The notes under the pieces: generated by a model
What the model saw: the letters and a program-made list of their open reading frames with translations, nothing else
Databases searched by the model: none
What the model was told of the DNA's origin: nothing
Assembly (NCBI GenBank): GCA_037176725.1
Contig: JAZBRS010000049.1
Coordinates: 34,650,001 to 34,714,000, forward strand
Length of the DNA stretch: 64,000 nt
Source of the DNA: Posidonia oceanica
Lineage: Eukaryota; Streptophyta; Magnoliopsida; Alismatales; Posidoniaceae
Direction of reading: 5' to 3'
Program-made: the position numbers and the translations under genes
In this document: positions 1 through 11,615 of the stretch, piece by piece
Numbering within the stretch: the first letter of the stretch is position 1
Layout of the letters: every line of letters begins with the position of its first letter

Positions 1-803
1 ATCCCACTCCACAGATCACTACCACCGCTTGACCGGTCTATCCTGCCATACCGGTTCAGTAAGGACAATTCCAAAGGCAGAGACGACCACCCACTGAGAA
101 GCAGAAGTTCGCCCCACTGGTGAAACTGCTGAATGCCGTCCTCCCAAAGGTTGCGTCGCTCCTGAAGTTTTCGGAGGTTTGCCCGCCACCAAACCCACTA
201 CTGCATTGGTTTAAGGTGAACCTTTTCTGCAATTTCCATCGAAGCGTCGGGCATTCGACGGATAATTGCTACACTCTCCGGAATGCTATCCAGAACTTGA
301 TCGAATCGAGAATGATTGTGATCGACACGCACGAGGCATCCACTTCCACACCACCTCATGCATCTGCATCAGCATCTGCCACAGCTAACATTGTTTGCCA
401 GCCCCTGCCGGAGCACTCCTATTCGGGAGGTGCAGGGACCTCGGGAATCCATTCCCTTTTCCCTTCCGGGTCTCCCACGTCTGTGGTAGACCCTTCTGAG
501 CTTATCCATGATGTTTCTACTCCCTTTCCAATCTCCCTCTATCTCGCGGCTGTCACCGGCTCCAAGTCGGGCGTTCATATGATCCGAACGCGTGCCAGGC
601 CGAAGTGTTCTTCTGCACCAGCCACCATGCTTCCTCAGGCCCAAGCCCCAATACACCTGCTAAGTAACCCGCGGCCAGCATCCCCAGTACATCTCCTAGG
701 CAGGTCTCAGCTAGGGTCTCCTGTACACCTGTTAGGAAGACCTCAGCCTCCACCCCCTTTGCCTTCCCACAACCCCTTTGTCCATACCTCCCTCAACCAA
801 TAG
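1..803 (+). pseudogene. gag: gag C-terminal part with zinc-knuckle-like motif (element 1)
   Basis: This is the end of the capsid/nucleocapsid polyprotein that packages the element's RNA. Translation contains PPPNPLLHWF followed by FCNFHRSVGHSTDNCYTLR, a Cys-His motif typical of plant Tat-type gag, then a Ser/Pro/Ala-rich tail. The same motif occurs in the other three gag copies here (near 21650 on the minus strand, 47880 and 58510), which confirms the frame. The start is outside the window; coding homology is visible from about 105. The frame shifts between about 740 and 824, where the following gag-pro linker continues in another frame. The tail holds repeated phrases (PVHLLGR) that look like small internal duplications. 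Confidence 0.82.
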
Positions 804-823
804 GCACCCCTGTAGCCCCTCTC

Positions 824-2422
824 GTGCTCGCTACACGCGCTCCCGTGGTTATCAACCTAACCCGGGACACCCATCGCATACCTTACAGCTACGCCATAGA
901 AATGTGTGCGGAAGTAACGCGATCGGGGAGGGCCTACAAACCCCCAACACCAGTGGCTAGACCCAGTCATCCAGAACTTGCAGCACCTCCTCCCTTAGGC
1001 CAACCTACAACTCTGCCACCATCAGGCCAACCTCTTGTACCTACCATAGCTGAACCTGTCCCCAAAGCCACACTTCCTACCACCAAAAAGGGCTAGCCCA
1101 AGGCCGACATTACTTCCCAACTCAAAAAGGTTAAAGCCGACATATCCATTTGGGACCTGATACACACCTCTGCCGAACACCGCGAGGCTTTTCTTCGCGT
1201 GTTCCAAGCTGCCCATGTGTCCCAAGCCATAGAACTTGCCGCCTTGGAAAGCATGGTCGGAATGATTGCGGAGCCCCAGGTCATCACTTTCACGAGTGAT
1301 GAGTTACCTCTGGCGGGGATTAATCATAACCAACCCTTGTTCGTCACGGTACAATTCAAGAACTTTTGCATTCCCCTTGCGCTGGTCGATAATGGGTCAG
1401 GCCTTAACGTCTGTCCCTTGTGAACAGCAACTAAGCTTAGATTCAAGGCTGAGGACATTACTATGGCTGTAAAGGGAATGACAACTTTTGATAATACCCA
1501 CCATGACGCTCTAGGGATTTTGATTATTCCTCTTATCATTGGTCTGGTCACATTCGATGTGGAATTCTACGTCGTTGATTTGGAGCCTAACTTCAACTTT
1601 CTGCTTTGGCGCCCTTGGCTCCACAAGCATCAGGTTATCCCCTCGACCCTCCATCGCATGATCAAGTTCCGCCGAGGCGACGATGTCATCGTTGTTATGG
1701 CGGAGAACTTTGAGAAGGAGCGGATCGAGGCAGTCTCCTCTGTCTCTTCACAGACTGTCTCCTTTGATCCTGAACTCTCTGATGCTTTATACCGCGTTAA
1801 TCGGTGCGAGCCGGTTAACTTTTTACCAGATCTTGAACGTGTCAACTCCTTGGCCGTTCACAATAACCCTTTTCAGATGGTCGAAAATGTCTATCACAAG
1901 TGGGGTTACGTCAAAGGGACGCCGCTCGGGCGATACGGCCAAGGAATCGCTGAGCCGATCGTGGCAGAGGAGCAAAGAGACAATGAGGGTCTTGGATACG
2001 ACCCGCAAGCTGATGAAAGTAAGCGCCCGCAACCGAAGAATCAAAGAATGATCATTCCCTGGGACCTCGCTAACTTCACTAGTGCAGGTATCCTGGGTTC
2101 AAGCGGAGTTCAAGCCGTAGTGCAGTCGGAGCCATGCCAAAGCCCATCATTGCTGGGAGAAGACTGGGTCTGCATTGAGGACTACTACTCAGATGAGGAG
2201 CAATCTGGCACAGTAGGGGCAGCCCGGATCTACAGCGAAATCCAGCTCGGCTCGGCAGCGTCTCGGTCAGTTTGTCTGGCCCTTCCCTCCACAGATCATA
2301 AAGTAGCAAATTTGGTAGACCCTTTGGTAGATTTGACAGTCTTTGATCTTCCTGTAGTCTTGTCAGCATCACCGACGCCAGCACAAACAGCTTTGAGGTC
2401 AAAGACACCAGCTCAGGCATAG
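824..2422 (+). pseudogene. pro: gag-pro linker, retroviral-type aspartic protease and G-patch-like segment
   Basis: The protease cuts the polyprotein. The linker (VINLTRDT, VTRSGRAYKPP) and LKKVKADISIWDLI precede the protease in Tat-type elements. The catalytic region reads VDNGSGLNVCP near 1385-1420; families usually have D-G/T-G-S at this place, so DNGS is slightly unusual. After a TGA at 1421-1423 the frame continues unchanged into FNFLLWRPWLHKHQVIPSTLH, the conserved C-terminal protease block. A G-patch-like stretch follows (YVKGTPLGRYGQGIAEP near 1905-1950). A TAG at 1094-1096 also interrupts the linker. Frame is constant from 824 to 2422. The gene is broken but easily recognised. Confidence 0.85.
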
Positions 2423-3722
2423 TTAGCCAGTCCGCCCACAGTCGCAGTCGCATCAGTACAACTGTCACCCTCTCTGACAGGTCAATCACTGAGTTCAGCC
2501 AACAGGGCGACTCAGCCCATTTCAGTAGCTGCATCACAAGCAATGCCGCTGGCTCAGTCAGTCACACATCCTCCTGCCTCGAAAGATCAACTCTCGTGGC
2601 AGGCCCCCATGACGTCAGAGGCCGTGCAGTCACCATCACAACCAGAACTAGAGGCCCTATCGAGCAGCACAATCTCCCAGCCATTGGTCTCCCAGAAGAA
2701 CAGCTTCGCCTCCCCTCCAGCTGTGGCAGTGACTTTGGTAGCGCACCCATCAACGGCGCTGCTGACCAATCTGTTTGGATCACTGATGATCAGGCCACCG
2801 CAATCTACCATGCCCACAGCCAGCCAAAGCAAGCACCCAGAACCATGGTACATCTAGCAGCCAGGCTAGAGCCAGAGGCCCCGGCGCTTACTACGTCTAC
2901 TCACCCTTGGATGAGGAAGAAGGAGCGGCCACCGAGGCCCAGGTCAATGCATGGATGGGAGACTTAGAGCTGTTGTACCGGGAATAGCTCACGTCACTAA
3001 CAGAGGACCTGGCAGCATATCAGGTGGCCGTGAAGAAGGGGAAAGCCATTGCTACGAACCCCTCCCCGCAGAAAGACCATGCCTCTATCATGGTCATTGA
3101 AGAAGACTCAGTGGTAGTGGCCCCCACTAGACCAGATGAACTGATCACTTTGTGGCCACAAGGCGGGTCTAGGTGGTTGGTGCAGCACATGCCTCACTCC
3201 AGCAATACCCCGATTGGTCATCAGTCTGATATACCCTCAGCAAGAAGGAGCATGGAGGGGGAGGCATTGGCAGTACAGACAGCGACAGAATCAGCTGAAT
3301 CAATAGAGCCAACAGTGGCAGAGTCAGTGGTAGTGCCAGAAACAGAGCTAGCAGCAGTGTCATCAGTGGCAGAGCAGACAGAGGAAGTTGCCAGGATAGA
3401 GGTCGTGCATCGAGGATACAGAAACACTCGAGTAGGCGTGACCATCCTGAAGCATCACCAGGGCCAAGAAGCAGAATATCTACACTCCTTTGACATAACA
3501 AACCCTACCTTTGAAAAGGAGATCCTTTCGGAACTTGTTGCATACGGAGAAGAAGACGATGCAGGCGAGGATGAGAATGATGGACCGTCGCCCAAGTTCT
3601 GGCCCTATGACGACGATCCAGAAGGCCCCAACCGTCATGTCGAAGAGGAGACAGAGGTTGTTAACATCGGCACAGTCGAGGAAGCCAGAGAAGTTCGCAT
3701 CAGTACCCTATTATCGCTCTAG
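2423..3722 (+). pseudogene. Low-complexity protease-RT linker of pol
   Basis: No conserved domain is visible. Fragments of open frame rich in Ser, Thr, Pro, Ala, Glu and Gln change frame repeatedly (about 2543-2857, 2596-2967, 3024-3722). This is the usual poorly conserved acidic spacer between protease and RT. The last part, 3024-3722, is open for 232 residues, is in the RT frame and ends in a Glu/Asp-rich stretch before the RT start. A stop (TAG, 3720-3722) separates it from the RT. Confidence 0.55.
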
Positions 3723-5140
3723 GCCAGAACAAAGTTCATTGCATTTCTAAAAGAGTATGCAGATGTCTTCGCCAGGAGCTATGAAGACATGGTTGGCTTT
3801 GATGTCGAAATAGTAGTCCATAACCTGCCCTTGGATCCAGATGCCAAGCCAGTAAAGCAGAAGCTAAGAAGATGGCGACCACAGTGGCTGCTCATGATCA
3901 AAGAAGAGATAATGAAGCAGCTCAGTGTCAACTTTTTGAAGGTTGTTCTTTACCCTGAGTGGCTTGCGAACATTGTGCCAGTGCCCAAGAAGGATGGCCG
4001 AGTCTGGATATGTATTGACTACAGGGACCTGAACAAGACGAGTCCCAAGGACGATTTCCCATTGCCTCATATTGACGTCCTAGTTGATAACACTGCAGGC
4101 CACAAGATACTATCCTTTATGGACGGCTTCTCCGGCTATAATCAGATCAAAATGGCAGAAGAAGACATGGAAAAGACTTCATTCATCACCCCCTGGGGGG
4201 TCTTTTGCTATTAAGTTATGCCGTTTGGGCTGAAGAATGCTGGCACAACCTATCAGAGGGCCATGACTACACTTTTCCACGACCTCATGCACCAAGAAGT
4301 GGAGGTCTATGTAGATGACATGATTGCCAAAACCAAAGAGCCTGAGGATCACCTTACCTGCCTGAAGAAGCTCTTTGACCGCTTGAGGAAATACAAACTG
4401 AGGCTTAACCCCAGTAAATGCGTATTTGGGGTACCATCTGGCAAACTTCTGAGCTACATTGTTAGCCAGAGGGGGATTGAAGTGGACCCGATGAAAGCAA
4501 AAGCCATCGTAGACATGCCACTCCCAGGATTGAAAAGCAGGTCCGAGGCCTACTTGGGCGTTTACAGTATATCAGTCGCTTCATTGCACAGCTTATGTCC
4601 ATCTGCGAACCCATATTCAAGCTCCTGAAGAAGAATACACAAATCGACTAGAGCGAGGAGTGCCAGGCTGCATTTGATAAAATCAAGCAGCTTCTGATCA
4701 AACCTCCTGTCCTGGTTCCTCCCACGCCAGGGAGGCCTTTGCTTCTCTACCTTTCTACCACGCAGCATTCCATGGGCGTCGTCTTAGGCCAACATGACGA
4801 ATCTGGTAGGAAGGAGTGTGCCATTTATTACCTGAGCAAAAAGTTTAATGAATGCGAGGCCAAGTACAGCACAATAGAGAATACCTGTCTATCCCTTGTC
4901 TGGGCTGCACAGAAACTAAGGCATTATATGATGGCATACCCAGTTCAGCTCTTGTGCCAGCATGATCCTATCAAGTTTCTCTTTCAGAAGCCGGCTATGG
5001 TGGGTAGATGTGTCAAGTGGCAGGTGTTGTTATCTCAGTACGACATCACCTTCGTCACACAGAAATCCATGAAGGGCCAGGCCATGGCAGATCACCTTGC
5101 TAATTTCCCTCTACCTGAATACCAGCCACTCCAGATGTAG
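3723..5140 (+). pseudogene. pol: Reverse transcriptase of element 1
   Basis: It would copy the element's RNA into DNA. Visible in order: LPLDPDAKPVKQKLRR, VPVPKKDGRVWICIDYRDLN, FPLPHIDVLVD, SFMDGFSGYNQIKM, PFGLKNAGTTYQRAM, the catalytic YVDDM (4308-4322), LRLNPSKCVFGV, and in another frame GLLGRLQYISRFIAQL and the connection domain (YYLSKKFNECEAKYSTIE). Breaks: TAA at 4212-4214 just before VMPFGLKN, a frameshift near 4527, and TAG at 4649-4651 where related proteins have Trp. Catalytic Asp residues are retained. The stop at 5138-5140 ends the last open piece. Confidence 0.92.
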
Positions 5141-5584
5141 TTCCCTGACGAGGATATCCTTTTTGCAATGGAGGACTCTGAAGAGGATGACCTTGAGGAG
5201 TAAGAGCAATGGCAGCTGTACTTTGATGGCGCTGTCAACAAGAAGGGCCGAGGCGTAGGCGCGGTGCTAACCACGCCCCAGGGACAGATGATTCCTTTTG
5301 TGAGGAAGTTGACTTTCACATGCACAAACAATGAAGCGGAATATGAAGCATGCATCCTGGGATTGAAAGTCGCCCTCGAGCGTAAGGCATAGAAGCTGCA
5401 TGTGCACAGCGATGCCATGCTGGTGATCTCTTAAGTGAATGGCGACTGGAAGACAAAAGATCCAAAACTTGTGCAATATCACGAACACCTGCTGAAGCTA
5501 ATAGAAGAACTTGGGAGCATCTGCTTCACATACATGAACAGAGCAAAGAACGCGTATGCAGACGCACTAGCAACCCTGGCATCC
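5141..5584 (+). pseudogene. pol: RNase H domain of element 1
   Basis: It would degrade RNA in RNA:DNA hybrids during reverse transcription. The motifs are present in order: YFDGAVNKKGRGVGAVL (first Asp), NNEAEYEACILGLKVAL (Glu), HVHSDAMLVIS (Asp) and YADALATLAS (last Asp). The frame is the same as the upstream connection domain. Stops interrupt it at 5201-5203, 5390-5392 (TAG, where Gln is plausible) and 5432-5434 (TAA inside VIS-VNGDW, where relatives have Gln). All point to CAR-to-TAR changes. Confidence 0.88.
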
Positions 5585-6934
5585 TAGCTCAGTATACCTG
5601 AAGATAGTGCAGTTGATGTATCAGTTACCTGCATAGAGCAGCCCGCGCATTGCATGAACATAGAGGAGGCAGATTCAGTAGAGGAGCGGCCGTGGTATCA
5701 TGACATTAAGGTTTTCCTAGAGTCCGGCAGCTTTTCGCCTGGCACCACAGCAGCAGATAAGAGAACTTTGGAGCGTCTAGCGTCAAAGTATGTGTTAGGG
5801 CCTGGACAGCTATACAGAAGGTCATATAAACAGATGCTATTATGCTACCTGAACAAGTCAGAGGCTGACACGCTGATGCTTCAAGTGCATGCAGGGACCT
5901 GTGGCCCGCACATGAACGGTGTCCTCCAAGCCAAGAAGATCATGCTCCAAGGATATTTCTGGCTGACCATGGAAGCGGACTGCTGCCGATTTGTGCGTAA
6001 ATGCCACAACTGCTAGATCCATGGTAACTTTATTAGGGCTCCCCCTCGATAGCTGCATAACATGTCTTTGCCATGGCCTTTCTCCACCTGGGGGATCGAT
6101 GTCATTGGCGCAATACACCCTGCTGCTTCGAACAGTCATCGCTTCATCATGGTAGCGATTGACTACTTTACTAAGTGGGTGGAAGTAGCCTCTTATAAGA
6201 CAATCACCGCTATGGCAATAGAAAAGTTTATTAGGAACAATATCGTTGCCCGATATGGGGTCCCGCACTCCATCATCTCTGATAATGGCACGAACTTCAT
6301 TGCCAAAAGAACCGAGAAGTACCTGTAGAGTCTCAAGATCAAGCATCACAGGTCCTCGCCTTATCGGCCACAAATGAACGGAGCAGTGGAGTCTGCTAAC
6401 AAAAACATTATCAAAATCATGAAGAAGATGGCAGAAACCCATAAGGATTAGCATGACAAGCTCCCGTACGTGCTCTAGGCGTACAGGACATCAATCCGGA
6501 CCTCGACAGGAGCCACCCCGTACTCTCTGGTGTACGGCATGGAGGCGGTGTTACCTGTCGAAGTAGAGATTCCCTCACTGCGGATCCTACGAGAAGCTGA
6601 GTTGGAAGAGGCAGAATGGGTCGAAGACCGCTGCGTCCAACTAAATTTGATTGATGAGGACAAACTACAAGCTATGCACAATGCTCACTGTTACCAGAAG
6701 CAGATGGCTAGAGCGTTCTTGAAGAAAGTCCAGCCCAGAAGCTTCCAGCCAGGAGATCTCGTTCTGTGTGCCATCCATTTACCTGACGGTCGAGGCAAAT
6801 TCCGACCTAACTGGCGAGGCCCCTTTGTGGTCAAACAGATCTTCTCAGGCGGCACTGTAACTCTTGAGGACATGGACCAGGTCGAGCAGTCCGAGCCGGT
6901 CAACTTGTGTTACCTCAAGAAGTACTATCAGTAG
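5585..6934 (+). pseudogene. pol: Integrase of element 1
   Basis: It would insert the DNA copy into the host genome. The zinc-binding HHCC domain is seen in VHAGTCGPHMNG and RKCHNC. The core holds the D-D-E triad in TWGIDVIGAI, IISDNGTNF and PQMNGAVESANKNI. The C-terminal domain reads FQPGDLVLCAIHLPDGRGKF and NWRGPFVVKQIFSGG, as in Tat-type integrases. The frame is continuous to the stop at 6932-6934, but is cut at 6014-6016, 6050-6052 and 6326-6328 (TAG, probably old CAG) and at 6449-6451 and 6476-6478 (TAG where relatives have Trp in DWHEKLP-like and LWAYRTS-like motifs). No chromodomain is apparent. Confidence 0.92.
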
Positions 6935-8315
6935 CCTGGAGCAACCATTGCAGATCCTTCTTCTCCGCCCACCTCTTGTACTCCCATCCCTTGCACGCTT
7001 CCGTTCCTCTTTTCGTCCTGTCTCCCCCATCTTCACCCCTGTACATCTTCATGCATCGCTTTGCCCTATCTTCTGCATTTTTATCACTGCATTCCCGTAC
7101 GTTCCGTCCTTTACCCCTTTTATAATCATCATCGTCATCCTCTTAAATCATGCATCGCATATTGCCTGGTGATGAAAACCGGAAGTGCTTGCCTGCTCTA
7201 GAAGAAGTCTCCCGACCTCACCTGACACTACTTAGATGTCTTAGCTAGTGAGGGAGCCACCACTCAGTGAGCACGGGTGAAATGCCCAAACACCTGAGGA
7301 CTTACACTCTTAGAAAAATGCTAGGTGTTAGCCAGAAAAGAACACATGTCTATGCCTGGATGCACAAGAAAAGAAAGAAAGAGAAAGCCAAAGTTCACAC
7401 CCGAAGATCCTAGCCCCCATGTCTCAAGAAGCCAGGCACCCATTTCCTCTAGGGTAGGGATAGTAGGGACCTGCAAGCCTGAAAAAAAAAGGAAGAAAAG
7501 ATGAAAGAGAAAGAAAAACAACAAGAAGAAAAAAAAAAGAATGATAGAAAAGGAAAAAAGAGAATGATAGAAAAGAAAAAAAAAAGAGAAAGCAAAAGTC
7601 AACTCCAAAAATGAAGGCAAGTAGAGTAATCCCACACCTTTCACCTACCCCAGAGAAGAGTCAAAATTCAAGCCAGGTCCTCCTTGTCTCCAAGGCAGGA
7701 ATGGGGAGAGACCTGCATACCTATATAGAAGCAAAAGAGACAAGAAAAAGGAAAAGAGTAGGTGTAAGTCCTTGGGAGTTTGGCATGGAGCCTGTCCTCT
7801 CTACACCACCACTAAACATCACCAACACCCTTTCCTAGAGTGCCACCAACAAGTTAGGAGTCTAGGTAGAGTCCAGTGAGTCAAGGACCGCTCCCTTCCT
7901 ATACAGCAGGCACCAAAGCACTCTACATGCTAAGGGCAAACTACACCAATCATAAATCATGCATACATCTACATCTCCAATCATCTCCTCTCCCTCTAAT
8001 CATTCCGCCTTGCAAAACTTGCTCTAGCACTGAGACAGTACTCCTACTTAGCACACGTTGGCATCATCGAGCTACGCTGGTCCAGAACTCTTGCCAGTCC
8101 TTGCCCTCGTGCCAACATAATCCCCCTACTTATATGTGCTTAATTGCTATGTTCTGAATGTTTACTGTTGAATATGTTGAATTGCTTTACCAGCTTCAGA
8201 ATCTGCTTTCAATCAGTGATTATGTGCCTGTATGAAATCTAATAATCTACAGTCTTGGTAACAGGTACCTGAAGATTTTGCAACAGCCATCCGCCTACAT
8301 TCTGAGGTCTGCGCA
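6935..8315 (+). other. Spacer between integrase and the DUF7745-like frame
   Basis: No coding sequence is supported. It begins with a C/T-rich stretch (about 6950-7150). A purine-rich tract lies at about 7470-7610. Two imperfect copies of a block ending in a GGGAGAGACCTGCA-type phrase followed by A/G-rich sequence lie at about 7375-7510 and 7590-7760. The rest (7800-8315) is ordinary AT/C-rich sequence with no clear motif. Confidence 0.5.
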
Positions 8316-9519
8316 ATGGGTTTCCCTACTCTAGTGACCCCGATGCACTACTCTAAGACCCTGCGAGAGTGGATCGGCAAGCTTACCAAAGATGACTGTG
8401 AAAAGCTGCGCCTATGGGGCATTCCAACCAAACTGCTGAAGGCTGCTGATGTAGAAGTGAGCCGCCATCTTCTGTGCGCCGCTGCAAGGTTCTGGAAACC
8501 GGCGCACCATGTCTTCCGCTTTGGCAGAACTGAACTGACACCCACACTGGAAGAAGTGCGTCGGATATATGGCTTCTCCAAGATCATGGGACCGCCTATC
8601 TTCATGAGGCGTGATGGATACATTGCAGTCCTGAGCCAGCTGACTGGGCTCTCTACTCGAAGTTGCCAACAAAGACTGATCTGTACCAGTGGGCCCACGC
8701 CCCTGCTTCGCCTAGCATACTTTGATGATGCTATGGGAAAGCGCGTTGAACTCAGAGATGAGCTGTGGCTCCGGGGATTTGTCACCCGTTTCCTGAACGA
8801 GCTGGTCTTTACTCATGGCTGACTGACAGTGGCCATCGAGATCGCAGAAATAGCACTTGCTGTGGTGACCCGGTAAATAGACCTGACACCGATTGTTCTG
8901 GCAGAAACATACCATGGGCTGGACCGCTTCTCACATCGCTACCGCCACTTTCATAGCTGCGAAGCACTTATACAGGTCTGCCTAGCCGCACACTTAGCGA
9001 TGGACCTTCTGCGCCCCCAGGTGCATGCTTTTGAAGCCTACTGCAACAGCGGCCATGCCAAGACAGTCAAGAGTGTCAAAGAAGAATATGAGAAGCTATC
9101 AGAGCTGACGGATGACGCAGTAACCTGGCGTATCATTCCCTCCGTGGCTGAACCATTCATTGTCTTCTTCAGCACACGTGACATGCGGCTGATCGTGCTA
9201 CCAGGATTCACTGCGGGTGTGGAATACCACCCTATCAGGGTCATGTGCCAGTTCGGCTTCCCGCAAGGCGCCTTCGTTGACAGCACAGCGCCTAAGCTTC
9301 TTCAAACATATCCCCTCAGTAAAACTGCTGCAACAAAGGAGTTGGTCAATCTAATGCATCATGGAGTGCGATCAACAGACATCGCAGCTGCGAAAGGCAT
9401 AGGATGCACCCCTAAGTACGTGACCGAGGTGCAAGACCTCTAGCTCATCAATGAAATCCCACTAGGCGGCCACCTGTTCCTTGACTCCAGGAAATCAAAG
9501 AAGGCCCGAACCAGCTAGG
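8316..9519 (+). pseudogene. DUF7745-like (plant mobile-domain-type) ORF downstream of integrase
   Basis: One frame runs from ATG at 8316 to TAG at 9517-9519, about 400 codons, broken by TGA 8820-8822, TAA 8874-8876 and TAG 9441-9443. Recognisable parts are an N-terminal LREWIGKLTKDDCEKLRLWG, then LLCAAARFWKPAHHVFRFG and ELTPTLEEVRRIYG, then PIVLAETYHGLDRF, CEALIQVCLAAHL and VTWRIIPSV. Their order and wording match the plant family DUF7745, a protein of unknown function often found in or near Ty3/gypsy elements. Its role is unknown. It lies in sense orientation between integrase and the 3' hairpin array. The gag-only relatives in this window have no copy. The family call is from pattern memory. 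Confidence 0.7.
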
Positions 9520-10001
9520 GCGCTTATGCAGCTGCTAATTTAGTTTCCTTTCAAGTTATGCTATATCTTTTGGCCTGCCACAGGCATGTAATCAATAGTT
9601 CTATCAATGCAAAAGTGTTTTGGGCTGTCTGCTTGCACTTCAAGACTGCTTAATGCATTTCATAATTCTTGCCAATCATATCTTGAGGCCCCTGGCCAGA
9701 CTTGCTGCCAACATGATGCAAGAAAGTCCTCAGCAATCAATCCAGACGCCAGAATCTCTACAGACCCACACCGTCAAGTCAAGCCATCAGGCACCCAGTC
9801 GAGTCTCCACAGGGCTGGTACCCCAAAGTACTCACTTGACAAACACGTCAGTTTTGTCTATCCTTCGCTTTTCGATGCCAGGGGCGCTTCGGCTGTCCCC
9901 TGGTATCATCCTAATACCAGGGGCATCATTTTTAGACGTCCTGTGGTATCATGCCCTATGGCTCACCGTCGATATACCTGGATGTCACGGGCTCCAATCT
10001 T
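9520..10001 (+). other. 3' untranslated region of element 1 with a long hairpin
   Basis: No gene is supported. It contains an inverted repeat with arms at 9897-9908 (CCCCTGGTATCA) and 9912-9923, loop TCC, with one C-A mismatch. The same hairpin occurs in the tails of the gag-only relatives, so this is shared 3' sequence. Confidence 0.6.
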
Positions 10002-11100
10002 CTTGGCTGATAAGTCCGTCATCTTATCAATCAATCACCTTACCGGCTGATGGCCGTTAAACATCACTTTTCCGACTGATGGCCGTTAAACATCACCTTT
10101 CCAGTTGATGGCCGTTAAGCATCACCTTCCCGACTGATGGCCGTTAAACATCACCTTTCCGGCTGATGGCCGTTAAACATCACCTTTCCGGCTGATGGCA
10201 GTTAAACATCGCTTCCGGTTGATAGGACCGTAAACTATCACTTCCGATTGATGACTGTTAATCATCACTCCCTGGCTGATAAGTCCGACATCTTATCAAT
10301 TCTTTCCTCTTCGGCTGATGATCCGAAACTCATCACTCTTTCGGCTGATATCCAGTAACTATCACTCACAACTGCACCTTCCGGTTGATAGGACCCTAAA
10401 CTATCGCTTCTAGTTGATAGGACCGTAAACTATCGCTTCCGGTTGATAGGACCGTAAACTATCTCTCTTCGGCTGATATCCAAAACTATCACTTGTAGTT
10501 GCGTTTTCCGGCTAATATCTAGTAACTATCACTCACAAACGCCCCTTTCCAGTTGATAGGACCGTAAACTATCGTTTCCGTTTGATAGGACTGTAAACTA
10601 TCGCTTCCGGTTGATAGGACCGTAAACTATCGCTTCCGGTTGATAGGACCGTAAACTATCGCTTCCGCTTGATAGGACCGTAAACTATCGCTCTCTGGCT
10701 AATATCCAAAACTATCGCGGGCATTTGCGTTTTCCGGCTGATATCCAGTAACTATCACTCATGATTGCGCTTCTGGTTGATAGGATCGTAAACTATCGCT
10801 TCCGGTTGATAGGACCGTAAACTATCGCTTCCGATTGATAGGACCGTAAACTATCACTTCCGGTTCATAGGCCCGAAAACTATCGCTTCTGGTTGATAGG
10901 ACCGTAAACTATCGCTCTCTGGCTGATATCCGAAACTATCTTGCGCAATCATGTTTTCCGGCTGATATCTAGTAACTATCGCTTCCGGTTGATAGGACCG
11001 TAAACTATCACTTCCGGTTAATAGGACCGTAAACTATCGCTTCCGGTTGATAGGACCGTAAACTATCACCCCCCGGCCGATAAGTCCGATATGTTATCAC
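10002..11100 (+). repeat. Array of about 35 short hairpin units
   Basis: Units of about 29-40 bp repeat in tandem. Each has a short inverted repeat around a CCGTAAA or CCGTTAA core: GATAG...CTATC is the most common, with GATG...CATC (10043-10210), GATAAG...CTTATC (10004, 10279), TGATGA...TCATCA (about 10249, 10317) and GATA...TATC around CAGTAA. The flanking phrase TTCCGGTTGATAGGACC recurs. It lies between the DUF7745-like frame and the polypurine tract, in the same relative place as the hairpins in the other elements. Confidence 0.92.
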
Positions 11101-11601
11101 TTCCTTCGCGTAACTTTGTTCCAAGAAGACAAAGTCCCACATCTCCCCATGGTAGGAGAGGATGCCCCACTCCCTTCACGCTTCTTTTGTTGCGGTTGCC
11201 CCTTCTGCGCGGCTCCAACTGCCTTGCTTGCTTGCTCCCCCAGGCGGGGACAGGCTGCTCCTTTTCTTACCCTCTTTGTTGTGCAAGTTTGGACTAGCTG
11301 CCAAACTTTTGCGTTGCATCACAGTTTCTCTTTTAGCATCCTGTTGCATCAACTCTACACTTCATTTGTATAACATGGCATGCTAGACTAATTGCATTGC
11401 ATCATCAACGTTGCATCGCATTAGCATGCATTGCATTCCATCAACATCTACATCCGCACCCGCATTTAGCATCTCGGCATTGGGTTGCGATTTTCGGTGC
11501 ATCCGCCGAATAAGTGGCTCACGCCAAAAGCATTTGGCTCTCCGGTCAAATGGAGTGTCTGGTCGACCCTGAGCAGCGGCCTCAGTCCCCTTAACCTCGT
11601 T
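11101..11601 (+). other. 3' tail before the polypurine tract, element 1
   Basis: Noncoding. It matches the tails of elements 2 and 3: a GCTGCCAACTTTTGCGTTGCAT-like stretch near 11300, then GCAT-rich simple sequence. A 29 bp block at 11497-11525 (starts GTGCATCCGCCG, ends GGCTCACGCC) is nearly identical at 51716-51744 and recognisable at 63006-63034. The block sits 91-97 bp before the LTR in all three. Confidence 0.65.
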
Positions 11602-11615
11602 GAGGGAGGGGCATC
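11602..11615 (+). promoter_or_regulatory. Polypurine tract of element 1
   Basis: A purine-rich GAGGGAGGGG followed by CATC lies directly before TGTTGACACCCC. This is the expected plus-strand priming site at the 3' LTR border. The same arrangement occurs at 51827-51839 and 63118-63130. Confidence 0.85.

Noticed and set aside
10002..11100. CRISPR-like appearance (regular short repeats).
   Set aside because: The units are contiguous variants of one hairpin sequence with no unique spacers, in a plant retrotransposon tail.
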